Shown one piece after another: positions 47,763 through 57,723 of a stretch of 64,000 nt of DNA; the stretch's first letter is position 1, and every line of letters starts with the position of its first letter. The notes beneath the pieces are model-generated. The model saw only the letters and a list, made by a program, of their open reading frames with translations. It was not told where the DNA came from and did no database searches. Source of the DNA: Diphasiastrum complanatum. Taxonomy: Eukaryota > Streptophyta > Lycopodiopsida > Lycopodiales > Lycopodiaceae. The stretch is from assembly GCA_029204225.1 (NCBI GenBank), contig CM055111.1, positions 47,915,594 to 47,979,593 on the forward strand. The letters run 5' to 3'. The translations under genes and the position numbers were made by a program.

Positions 47763-48499
47763 GGGCGTGAACTGTGTGATAGCGGACTTGTGCGTGAAGG
47801 TTAGGATGACAAGGAAGGGATGATAAAGGACTCGCAGAGGACCACTATGTACGGACAGAATGTACGGTATATCGGACCTATGCGAGCCGAATATCAGAGA
47901 GAACGATTAGATTTGAGGAAAGACGCACAAGTGCGATATGGGGTGACACGTAGGAAGATGTATCAGACCTGTGCGCATGGAAGGTAGTAGGAGGAATTTT
48001 GATCGTGAAGGACGCGCACAAATGCGATATGCGAAGCGAGAAAAAAGTGAAAAAAATTCATCGAAATTTGTGATTTTATATCGGGGTTTGCACGTGCGAA
48101 AGAACGTCCTGTCACACGTGTGGGAGTTGTACGGACAAATGCGAGAGCGACACGTGTCACTCTGTCACACTACACGTGTGGGATTTGTACGATCGAATGT
48201 GAGAGCGACACGTGTTTATAAGCACTCGAATGAACACGCGACACGTGTCTAGGTGTCATTTCACACATGTGCAGGTGTCATCTCACACGTGCCTGCGCCT
48301 GTTGTCGAATTGAAAGTAGACATGTGTCATAAGTCCGTTGACCATGTGCGAAAATTTAATATAAATGGCACGAAAACCGAATATTTTTTTACCTTTTGCG
48401 TTCTCGAAATTCGCGACATATCGCTTTTGTGCATGCTCATTTCATATCTACATGTTTTCAGGACTGTATAACCAAATTCTGACGTATTTTATAAACATT
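47763..48499. promoter_or_regulatory. divergent B/C promoter region
   Basis: This 740-bp region separates the starts of gene B (minus) and gene C (plus). It contains the G-box cluster described separately and a 45-bp direct repeat (TGTGGGAGTTGTACGGACAA and TGTGGGATTTGTACGATCGA, each ending GAGAGCGACACGTGT). A bidirectional promoter is inferred from the arrangement. Confidence 0.5.
48091..48291. promoter_or_regulatory. cluster of seven CACGTG G-boxes
   Basis: CACGTG occurs at 48091, 48115, 48151, 48173, 48209, 48242 and 48286, with near matches CACATGTG and ACATGTGTC between and after. Most sit in ACACGTGT palindromes. G-boxes are bound by plant bZIP and bHLH factors, including ABA- and light-responsive ones. 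Chance expectation for a 6-base word is about one per 4 kb. Confidence 0.85.
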
Positions 48500-49800
48500 A
48501 TGTCAGATTCAGGGATATACTTAGAAGCCTATTTCCTCCATAGGTCAACTCCAGTACATGCATTATACTGATCTTGTTCATTTCTTCCCAGCTTTTAGAC
48601 ATAGACTGGATAGAATGTTCACCAAATTGTTTGATCTTTTCAAAAGTAGTTCTATGTGTTCGTATTGCAACAAGAAATGTCAATTGGTTGAATATCAGAG
48701 TGGTTTCGTACTTTTTCTTTTAGTTCAGATCCCAGATGATGATGAGTTTCTTGTTGCTGACTCTCCTTTTGCACCCTCCTCTGTTCATCAGCCATTAGGG
48801 ATATCAGTCACTTTCTTATCGACACTCCTGATAAAGAAAGTGACTTCATTGATTTAAATACTGATGTTCTCCGGGATTCTTTCACTGGCCAAAATACATC
48901 TGATGATGAATCCAAATCTATGGAGGATTCGAAATGTCTTTTCAATTTGCTTGTATATTATATTAATGACAATGTATATTTTACTACTGCTGATTTATGT
49001 AAATTATTTGACTATCGTGAGGACGAGGTTCTATGTTTATTATCCGGCACAATTTCCGAATTCTCCGACTTTGTAGATTTTGAGACAGATGACCTTGTTG
49101 TTGGTATTGATTTTGATGATGAGGAGGGTCTTATGACCGGTGAAGAATGCCTGAATAAGCCTTTATCAAATATAGCTGAGGATGGGTGAGGCAGACCATC
49201 CGATGAAGAATTCACGGCATTTCAATCCCAGATGGGCTTCCTTCGTCCATCATTAATGCATTTCACTGATGATTCCACTTCAATACATGGTCATTATATT
49301 GATCATCCTGATCTGGTTGCTGCTGATGATGAAGAATGTGTAAGTGTTTAATCTTCCTTGCATTTGAATGTTTTCAATCACTGAATGTATTTTCGCTAAC
49401 ATATTTCCTATTGCAAAATGCTCTCATAATAGATGATTTTTCTGTGAGACGAGGTGGTTTCAGACAACACGCATCCTTGTTCCAGAGGGACAGTGGACTG
49501 GGCCACTATCTTCGGCATTTCTTGAAGAGTGAGATCTGTATTGCTCATTCCAAGCTGAGCCCAGTCGGGGAGAGTCTTATAATGGCAGTTAAAGCTTTAT
49601 CATTTTATTTAGGAGGACATAAATTTGTTAAGACAAATAAGATCATTTTTGTCAAAAGATCTTATGTTTTGAACATTTTAGGCTTTACTGATGGGAATGT
49701 TCCTTTAAGGAGATCCCATTATTCATTGTATTCCACTTATATTGAGCTTAGTGGAAATAAGGATAATGCACATCTATTAGATGCATACGCTAGCAGATAA
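48500..49800 (+). pseudogene. gene C of the candidate element, unknown protein
   Basis: Coding-like text begins at or before 48558 (MHYTDLVHFFPAFRHRLDRM) with CSYCNKKC, a possible CxxC pair. A frame change near 48797 leads into RDISHFLIDTPDKESDFIDL, then an acidic stretch (FDDEEGLMTGEECLNKP). There is a TGA at 49187 where the frame otherwise continues to DHPDLVAADDEEC at 49339. An intron of about 90 bases follows (donor GTAAGTG). The final exon (about 49433-49800) reads GGFRQHASLFQRDSGLGHYL and VKALSFYLGGHKFVKTNKII and ends at TAA. The 5' end is uncertain and the intron phase does not fit perfectly. No domain was recognised. The last 24 bases overlap the 3' end of gene D in antisense. Confidence 0.45.
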
Positions 49801-50769
49801 TTTCTTTAGTTTAAATATTGTTGCATATGCTTCCCTACTAATACCTACAAAATCACAAGCACCCTGAACTATAGTCTTATCTAAAATATTTTGAATGTCC
49901 ACCATCAAAGACTCTGCTATTTTAAACTTTACATTTGAAATCCTATTGTTCATCATGATACGCTCAATGGATTTGCAAGTCAATATTGTGCCCAATGACA
50001 TTCCTAGTGAAGCATTGTCTTTAATATTCCGAGGAGCTACTAATGCAGATCTGCAAAAAAAAATAGATAGTTAGCAGAATATCACCATAGCTGAAATTAA
50101 AATCCAAATGTCATTGAAAAACTTACAAAATTTAGAATATGCTTACTTGAATGCACAGATCCTTCTATTTCGATAACCTCCTTTTGAAAGCGTTTGAATA
50201 TCCTTGCAACTTTGTCGCTTTCGCTTCTTACTTTCAGCCTTCTTCTTTACTAAATCCACATCCTTCAGTAATTGCAAGTTTTCAATACGAATAGACTGTA
50301 AGACTGATTGCATTTGCTCTATTTTTGATTTGATATTGATTGCTATCTTCTATAATGATTCATGATTTTTTTTAAGTTGTTCATTTTCTTCTAACGTCTT
50401 TTGGAGATGACAATCTCTATTCTGACAATAAGAGGATATCCGAATTAACTCACCTTCTAAAAAGTGAACTTTATTCATATAAAGTTGTTTTCCATGGTTT
50501 TGCAATCTTTCACAATATCCTAGTAATCCACTATGCCCATTGCATATCCATGTAACTAAATGAGTTATTGAAGAGAATGTGGGATGTGTCAAAGTGCTTG
50601 GATCTTGTGGATATAATGTTCCATCTGTCCACAAATCCACGTTTTTCTTTCCTTCTGCCCTGTAACGAGAACGATCTTCAGTAGATATTTGAACTCCTTT
50701 GCCTCCTCTTCTCTGCAAAGGTGCCAAATCAACAGGGATATCCACATGTAGATGATATAATGTCATCAT
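49777..50769 (-). pseudogene. gene D of the candidate element: coiled-coil protein with NLS
   Basis: Two exons, 50769-50147 and 50050-49777, are joined by an intact 96-bp intron (AA|GTAAGC ... TTTTTTTTTGCAG) with matching phase. About 298 codons start MMTLYHLHVDIPVDLAPLQR. A globular part (WTDGTLYPQDPSTLTHPTFS, THLVTWICNG) leads into a coiled coil (LQKTLEENEQLKKNHESL; IEQMQSVLQSIRIENLQLL) and a bipartite nuclear-localisation pattern KKKAESKKRKR. The C-terminal exon (LGTILTCKSIERIMMNNRIS) looks helical. The only lesion is a TAG at 50352-50350. No family was recognised. Head-to-head spacing with the right inverted repeat is about 490 bp. Confidence 0.55.
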
Positions 50770-51259
50770 AAAAAAAAAATAGAGTAATCACTTGCATCAA
50801 AGTACTATGACCAGATTCTATGAAGCAAAACAAAATACTCATCTTTGATTATATTATATACTATGTACGATCAATCCAATCTCCATGCTTGTATGCTTGA
50901 TTCAAATTTGGAAATGCCGCTCATTTTTTCATTCCAATAGGTAGTTGGCGCTCATATTTCCATTCTTGTGGAAGGAATGCATATGTAAACATTTTGCAAT
51001 TTTTTCTGATTCAAATTTGGGGATGGCGGTCATATTCTAGATCCAGTGAAAATATTGTCCTTTTCGTAACCAATGGAGGGAATATTTTTGAATTTAGTCA
51101 AGTTATACTGCGAACTATTAACAGTTCTTAACTGTGACTATAGACACTGTGGTTAGATCATTGAGAGTTGGGGAGGCCTTGGGAGTGGTGTGGGCAAGCA
51201 AACAAACAATATTGTTTTATTTATTTTGATATTTTTGTATATCCTACATGGCATTTCTT
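50770..51259. other. right subterminal region and 5' flank of gene D
   Basis: Non-coding and AT-rich. It contains AACAGTTCTTAACTGTGACTAT near 51120-51140, which includes a small inverted repeat and the GTGACTAT word shared with the left end. Confidence 0.4.
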
Positions 51260-51294
51260 AAAGGGTCTTTTTGATATTAAGAACTCCTCTAATG
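51260..51294 (-). repeat. right 35-bp inverted repeat
   Basis: This is the complement of 44010-44044 with one mismatch. Confidence 0.85.
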
Positions 51295-52373
51295 CCTGCA
51301 ACAGATTAGGGGAGGATAATGTTAGCAGATTTCGGAGAATCCCCAGATGTCAAGCCAAGTTGAAGACACAAAATATCTCTCACCCATGACCGAGGAGGTC
51401 TCAGAAGGAGGAGAGCAGAAGAAGTTGAGAGCCGAGCATGAGAGCCGAGAAATTACTAGCTAGAATGACAGTAAAATATCTATGTGAGCCTACATGGTGT
51501 ATCCCAGAGAAGGAACGACCATGTAGGAGGTAGCAATATTTCCTAGGCATTGTAAATAAATGTAGACCCCCCTTAAATTAGTTAGAGTGAGCCACCTTTT
51601 GATGGCGACCTTTAGTGAAAGGGCAAATTCCACATGTAATTTCTAATTTGGTGGAATTGCCACTTGGGCTCTACATGGGCAGCCTTCTTGCTTATTTAAG
51701 GGCCCCCCTCTCTTGTGAGGGAGCTTTGAATGTATTATCAAATTCTCTTGAGCAAATAAAGAGGATCCTCCACGAGTTCTTGATGATTGCTAAGCTCCTT
51801 GTTAATGGCAATGTTCTTGAGTGAAGTTTCTATGAGCATGCTACTGTGGATTAACTAGGTTCTTGCTTTCTTGTCTCTTGCTTAGTTACGGATTAGGATT
51901 CATTTTCTTGCTTGTGAAATAAGGTAGAAATCAGCATTCAAGTAAACTAAATAGGCTGGTTTGTGGTGTAGATCTTGCATACTTTCTTACAGTCCAGTTC
52001 TTGATTGTTCTTGAGTAATCTAAGCTTCAAGAAATGAGTGTTTCTTGATTCTTAGACTGTTAAAATGCTGTAAGGAATCTAGTTTTTTCTTGTTTCAGTA
52101 GTTAATCTTGTTCTTGATTGTTTTTTGAATTGGTAGATAGTGGTAGGATTGCTCCCCGTTCCAGAACGTTGATCCTCTTGAGGTATATCTGGTTAAATGG
52201 CTGGTTTATGCACGTAGCTGAGTATCGGAACCGCGACTCCCACTGACAGGCTATGAAATACATGTTGCAATCTAAGTAACACTGTTGTTTTGTAACTGTT
52301 CTAATAAGAAGAAGAACCATAAGAACCGTAACTACAGAAGAACGAAGAAGAAGTAAAAGAAATTCTAAAACCG
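51295..52373. other. LTR-like sequence, family unknown
   Basis: No coding sequence. A promoter-like TATTTAAGG at about 51694 is followed by TCTCTTGTGAGGG and AATAAAGAGG near 51757, an order typical of a plant LTR U3-R region. No second copy lies in the window, so borders cannot be set. Confidence 0.4.
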
Positions 52374-52402
52374 TGTTCACAGATTCAGTGAATCTGTGAA
52401 CA
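52374..52402. repeat. 29-bp palindrome
   Basis: TGTTCACAGATTCA and TGAATCTGTGAACA form perfect 14-bp arms around a single G. It sits exactly at the truncated inner end of the Copia fragment that follows. Confidence 0.9.
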
Positions 52403-53115
52403 GACAAAATCACAAAAAATCGAATATTTCAATTTCTACATGCAATTGCTTAAAAGTTGATATGCAATCTTGTAGCTACCACTTAGGCTTTTCTAATTCA
52501 AAAAAAAATTGACCAAATCCAATATGTGAAGTGTATAATTGGAATTGTAACCTAATTTGAGTTTTGATCTACAAAAGATCCAATCTACATATGCAAGAAA
52601 CTCAATCTTTGGGTAGAAGTTAATCATTAATGCTCTAGCATTGATATCTCCTCCAAATTCTTGATAAATGTGATTGCTTACTTCATAACCTAAAACACAA
52701 GAGCTCTGATACTATGTGAATAATTTCAGACCATTAAGATCCAAAATCATCCCTTTGATCTTTGGTTAGAAGACAACAAATCACCAACCTTGCCAATGTA
52801 GAAAAACCAACATCTATTCTATGAATGAGATGCAAACTCTAATAGATCTTGATCAAACATAAATCAAAACATGAAATGAAGTTTCTGTCCATACAAAAAT
52901 AGTAAGCTACTATTTTTCACACATGTGGATCCGATTATAACATTTAATGAGCATTCTACACACAAAATTGCAAGATATCACAAATATAGTGCACCAATGG
53001 CTAGATGAACCCAAGAGAACTCATGTATAAGCATGAAATGAGATGAGAGAGAGAGAGAATGCTTCTCCTCACACATGTGTATAGCTATATATAGTAGATC
53101 CATGACACATTCTAC
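52403..53115 (-). mobile_element. Copia family-B 5' fragment, second copy
   Basis: Minus-strand LTR starts near 53110 and ends TTCACA at 52715. The primer site TAGTATCAGAGC (52714-52703) and about 300 bases of leader follow. It matches 21785-20690 and the right-hand element, and lacks gag. A purine microsatellite GAGAGAGAGAGAGAA lies in the LTR near 53045. Confidence 0.8.
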
Positions 53116-53199
53116 AAAAATGGATTCAAAACACCTTTAAAAATGACCCTCCTTTGATGCTCTTGACTAGTTCCGAATTCCCGCTTTCCCTTTTGTGTT

Positions 53200-54235
53200 G
53201 TTGAAGCCCTTTGAGATCAAATTCTTGATCTTCCACTTGACCATCAAATTCATTGACTAAGATCTCCTTTACAAATCCTTTAGTTTATGTAAAACCATGA
53301 ATACCAATATTTACTTGCATAGCATCATCTACGGAAGAAGATTCTCCAAACGTGTGAGTAAAACAAAGAGTGTCACTTCCACTTGCTTACCTTTCTCTTG
53401 ATCGTCAAAGATATCAAATATATCAATATCTTCAGACCTGAACCTCTAAAAATTTTCTCTCTCAAACATATGATCTAGATCCAACAAGATCTCATCAATG
53501 TCTGATTTTGAATTTCCACAAAGGTTAGTGAAAACAATGCCACCATCATAAAGCAAAAGATAGATTCCAAACTTTTCATCGAACATGAAGTAGAGTAGGT
53601 GAAGATGAGTATCAAACCTAATAGATCCAGACTTCTTGAGTCCATAAGGAACCTCAATAAGCTCACCAATGAGATCTCCCTTGCCTTGTAGAAATTGCCT
53701 CTCGATTTGCTCCATGTAGTCTTCTCCAACCAACCTTTTTCCATCTCGATCATGAGTGATTAATTCATAATCATAGAATCCTTTGAGTTGATGAAGAGAT
53801 GTGAGATCCATGCCTTGGATCTTCCATTGCTCTTTCCTTCATAAGACTTCCTCTTAATGATTGCATCATAAGAAGTAGAAATCTCAAAAACATTAGAAGC
53901 CATGATAAAAATCATCAGTACCTTCAACATAAGGACGATTGAAGTACTCTCTTTTTTCAAACAAGAACTTCTATTAAATGTTTTAGGTAATGACTAATAT
54001 GATGATGATTATTTCTCACTATCATTCACAAGGACATCATTCAAAGTACACCCTACTTTGAACTCTTCAAATACTTCTCTTCTTCTTGAATTGTGTTTAC
54101 CTCCCTCACCAAGTCTCATGATGGAACCATTTGATCTACTCTCTTTATGAAAATATGTGACTCCACTTGATGCAAAAATGACTTTCTTGGACTCATCACA
54201 AAAGAATGTAGAAGAACCACCTTCTTCATGTATGC
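53200..54235 (-). pseudogene. unidentified coding remnant
   Basis: On the minus strand a coding-like text can be followed through about 340 codons with frame changes: SSTFFCDESKKVIFASSGVT, then MASNVFEISTSYDAIIKRKS. The best part is 53811-53446, open for 121 codons (GFYDYELITHDRDGKRLVGE, SIRFDTHLHLLYFMFDEKFG, DEILLDLDHMFERENF). Beyond its TAG the same frame stays open for another 40 codons. I recognise no family. It lies directly upstream of a Copia 5' fragment and could be a captured or neighbouring host gene. Confidence 0.4.
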
Positions 54236-54328
54236 ATTGTTGGATTTATCTTCTCTACTCTCTTAAATCCTATGTTAATCTACTTCCATTCATGTTGCTG
54301 TATTTTTACTTGTGTTGTCGCACAGTCT

Positions 54329-54420
54329 GCATATTTACATGTAAAATAAGACAGGCGAAAAATGCGGCAGTCACCACAATTTGCATATTTACACGTAAAA
54401 TAAGATAGGCGAAAAATGCG
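54329..54420 (+). repeat. 38-bp direct repeat, period 54
   Basis: GCATATTTACATGTAAAATA... at 54329-54366 recurs at 54383-54420 with two differences; each copy contains the palindrome TTTACRYGTAAA. Just downstream GCCGAAGGTGCCC-like words occur three times (54451-54510). Confidence 0.85.
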
Positions 54421-55552
54421 ACAAAGTTTCACCTTTGTATTTTTTGCGAAGACATAAATGCCGAAGGTGCCCTACAATAGCCGAAGGTGCCCTTATAGAA
54501 AGGCGAAGGTACCTTGCAAATCATTTTCTAAGGCATTGGACAGAGTGTTGCAATTTTCGCATTTTCACCAGCATGAAATTTAGCGAAGCCCGACGTTGCG
54601 GCCTCCTCACGCTCGTTCTATGCACTGTGCAATCAAATTGACAACAACAACAACCACCCACGATCTCCCACAGACAACACAACCACTTTTGTACCTTCTT
54701 CATCTGCACAGCTATAAAATTTATGTAGATATTGAATACCATCTTAGTATTTAAACAACAGAAGATAGAACTAAACATGATTTGTAATTCAGAGACAGAC
54801 ATTGTAGATGCCTTCGCGCATTGATTCTTTCTTTTAGATAGATTGTCAGTAATAGGTTCATAACCTTTACAAATTGTGATTAGCTTTGAGAAGCACACGG
54901 TCACGTCCGCTATTGTTTTGTGCTCGCCTGCAATATTGACTTGTATATTTCATTATACTTAATCTGATTACAAAACCTGCTGGGTTCTACGTTCAGATTT
55001 GTGTCAATACTGCAATGCTTTTCTATGTTTTGTCTGGCTGTCTGCTCTTCGCGACTAATTACTTGTCTATTTGTTGATCAATTCTTGACATGCCACTCCA
55101 TTGATTGTGCCAAAAATACAATCAAACTTATTATTGGACTTAGAAAAGACCACCTTTTTTTTATAAAGTGGACTAGATAAAAAAAAATTGGCCTTTCATT
55201 GGCCTCCAAATTCAATCTCATTTGTCATGTTGAAGTACTATTGTGCTTGAATTCTAATATTGTCATATGTGTATACAACAATTACATCTTTATCCAAAAG
55301 GGCCAATGCATTGTACGTCAAGATGCCACTCTAAAGAGGTGGATGTCTTTGTCAATGAGTGTATTCCACTCCAATGCTTTGCAATCTCTGCACACTCCAT
55401 GGTAGACAACACCCGTTGGGGTACCGGTGAGGGAACCAATGACATATGATCTCTCTTATAATGTGAGATCTTAGCAAAACATTAAAAAAAATATTTTTAC
55501 TATTTGTAGCAAAGATTCATTTGTAGCGTACACAAAGGATCATAGTAAAACT
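54421..55552. other. no gene seen
   Basis: A 127-codon minus-strand open frame (54521-54904) has no motif and an unlikely Cys-rich composition. The rest is AT-rich with no repeats recognised. Confidence 0.3.
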
Positions 55553-55688
55553 TGTGAGAGATTTCAACTAGTTTAGTCAAGTTTGGTCATAATTTGTTTA
55601 TTTAACATTTTAGACTTAGAGATTAACATTTCAAAGTTATTTTAGTTCAAATGTTTTTGAATTACCATTTTTAGAAAGTGAGGGATGT

Positions 55689-56769
55689 TGTAAAACTGAG
55701 AATAGAGATAGAAAGAATCTTTGAATCAAGGTTTACCAATCTAGGAGACCTTGATGGTCTTCGACAACTCAAAATAGATTAAAACCACTAACATGCATTC
55801 GACATGCAAGCATATATGGCAACATGCAAGCAATCTGAAAAAATCAAGAGACATGCATGCAACATGCATGGACTAATACTTGCACATGCAAAAGTAAATT
55901 GCTAGCAAATTGTAAATTTGTTGACATGCGATTAATTGATCATACTTATGAAGCGATTGGATCTACCCAGCTATGGTGGACAACTAAGAAGATGAAGAGG
56001 ATGTGAGCAGAAAATTACAAAATACTCATGAAAGAAACTTGCTTCATTATCTAGAATGATAGTGTGTGTTGTAGGGAGCATTCTAGCATCATTAATCTTT
56101 GATATTGCTCCTTCAATTAGGCCAAATGGATCTCAAATACTTGTTGTCCACAAATTTCCAGCATGAAGAACATAACATTAGCAAGATACAATGAAAGAAA
56201 CAAGATCCAACTAAACACCATTCAAGAAACCATATGGAGAGCATAACACTATCATTAATGAGCAAGAAATCTACCACACAAGAGAGCAAAACACTATAGC
56301 ATATGTAAGAAATATCTCTCCATCAAAAGTGCACCCACTAGCAGGTCTCTTTTATAGATAAGAAACAAATAATATGTGATGTACATGGCTTCCAAGTGTC
56401 AAAGTACGTGTCCCACATGCTAAGTCTCAAGCATGCACTTTTATGCATGGGTTTTCACATTCTCTCTACATGCAATGAGTCTTTGCATGATTTGCCTTGG
56501 TCCACAGGTTTCCACACTAGGAAAAATGCACCCTCTTCTACATGCAAAATTGACAAAATTCCAACATTAAGCTAGAAGTATGTGAAATTGCCTCTAGGGG
56601 CCCATGTACGACTTGTTGGGCCTACTCAAGGCTAAAAACCTTAACAATAAATTATCTTATAATGTTTTACAGACTTGGAAAGTCTTTTTAAAACATTGAG
56701 AGAATACAATGTTGCATGGCGCCAGATTACATGGTGAAATTGATCCAAACTTAAACCATATCAAGGGAA
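55689..56769 (-). mobile_element. 1.1-kb insertion in a Copia LTR, possible solo LTR
   Basis: The segment splits the family-B LTR. It contains a short inverted pair TGTAAAAC (55689) and GTTTTACA (ending 56671), and on the minus strand a TATA-like CTATAAAAGAG near 56352, so a solo LTR is possible. The flanking GATGT/AATGT is only an approximate target duplication. CATGCA words are frequent inside. Confidence 0.4.
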
Positions 56770-56968
56770 AATGTAGGAGGTCGCATTTGGATGATTCAAA
56801 TTTGAATATCTTGTTCATTGAATCTAGTCCACATTAATAGTAGGGTTTTTGTTATGGAGGGAAACCAAGATCATTAATGAGACATGGACCTGTTATAAAT
56901 AGATGTAAACTCATGGGAAGAGAAGCATTCTCTCTCTCATCTCATTTCATATTTATACATGAGTTCTC

Positions 56969-57705
56969 TGTTGAATTTCACACATGTGGACTGTCCACTA
57001 CATGTACTTGTGATCTCCTAAGGTTTGTAGATGCACCAAGATCAAGACTAGATTGAGATTCAAGATCAATTTTGAATCCTATGGCAAAAACACACTACTA
57101 CATGCATTCAATCACTTCCAACTCTCACTCACACGTGTGGGAAGTACTCAAAAAATAATCTAAGTAAAAACAAGCTGCTCTCCTCGAGTAGAGAGAGAAA
57201 ATGCATCATGAGCTCTCGGGTAGAGAGAGAAAGCTAGAAATCCAATAACTCACAAAATCCATGAAATCACCAAATCAATTGACTTCAAAATGAGGAGTAC
57301 AATGATACTAGTAGGTCCACGAGCTACCACTATGCTTAACTATGATTGGACCATATTTTGTCACCTCTTGATCCTATTGGATCATTGATCTATGCACCTC
57401 TTAATTCTATTGGACTATATTCAAGCACACCTCAATTTCCTATTGGACCTCACAAGGTTCCACCTCTAAATCCTATTGGACCTCTTGGAATTCATCAAAC
57501 AAAAATTTTACACTTGTCTACACTCTAATTAGCAAGTGTTTAGCCTCTTACTCTATTTTGGCTCAATAGTGGCATTACAAGTGGAAATGCATGATTTGCC
57601 ATCTATGCCAAATTTATTCCTATCAACATCCTACATCTAGATGCTTGATGTAAAAAACATAAGACCCCTATATCTAATATAGATAATCTTTTTCAATTCT
57701 TCACA
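56969..57705 (-). repeat. 3' LTR of element 2
   Basis: On the plus strand it runs from TGTTGAATTTCACA to CAATTCTTCACA. The adjoining CTCCTCCTAAAAAATT is the complement of the polypurine tract AGGAGGAG. Confidence 0.94.
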
Positions 57706-57723
57706 CTCCTCCTAAAAAATTAT

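Larger units (their letters stand above)
44010..51294. mobile_element. candidate four-gene TIR element
   Basis: A 35-bp sequence CATTAGAGGAGTTCTCAATA... at 44010-44044 recurs inverted at 51260-51294 with one mismatch. The 7285 bp between hold four spliced genes in the order A(+), B(-), C(+), D(-). None is a known transposase. B is a histone-fold/Ulp1 fusion. Breakage is similar in all four: nonsense codons in otherwise intact frames. No clear target duplication flanks the repeats. If the true ends are GAGGAGTTCT, a TA lies on both sides. Element status rests on the TIR and gene grouping; a second genomic copy would be needed to prove its ends. Confidence 0.55.

Noticed and set aside
44010..51294. 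Polinton/Maverick or giant-virus insertion
   Set aside because: A Ulp1-like protease occurs in Polintons, but no PolB, retroviral-type integrase, packaging ATPase or capsid gene was seen, and the genes are spliced.
54521..54904. 127-codon minus-strand open frame
   Set aside because: No homology, odd Cys-rich composition and no supporting splice or start context.
55684..56676. Clean solo LTR with target duplication
   Set aside because: The TGTAAAAC...GTTTTACA ends are flanked by GATGT and GACTT, which do not match, and 98 further bases separate it from the resuming host LTR.
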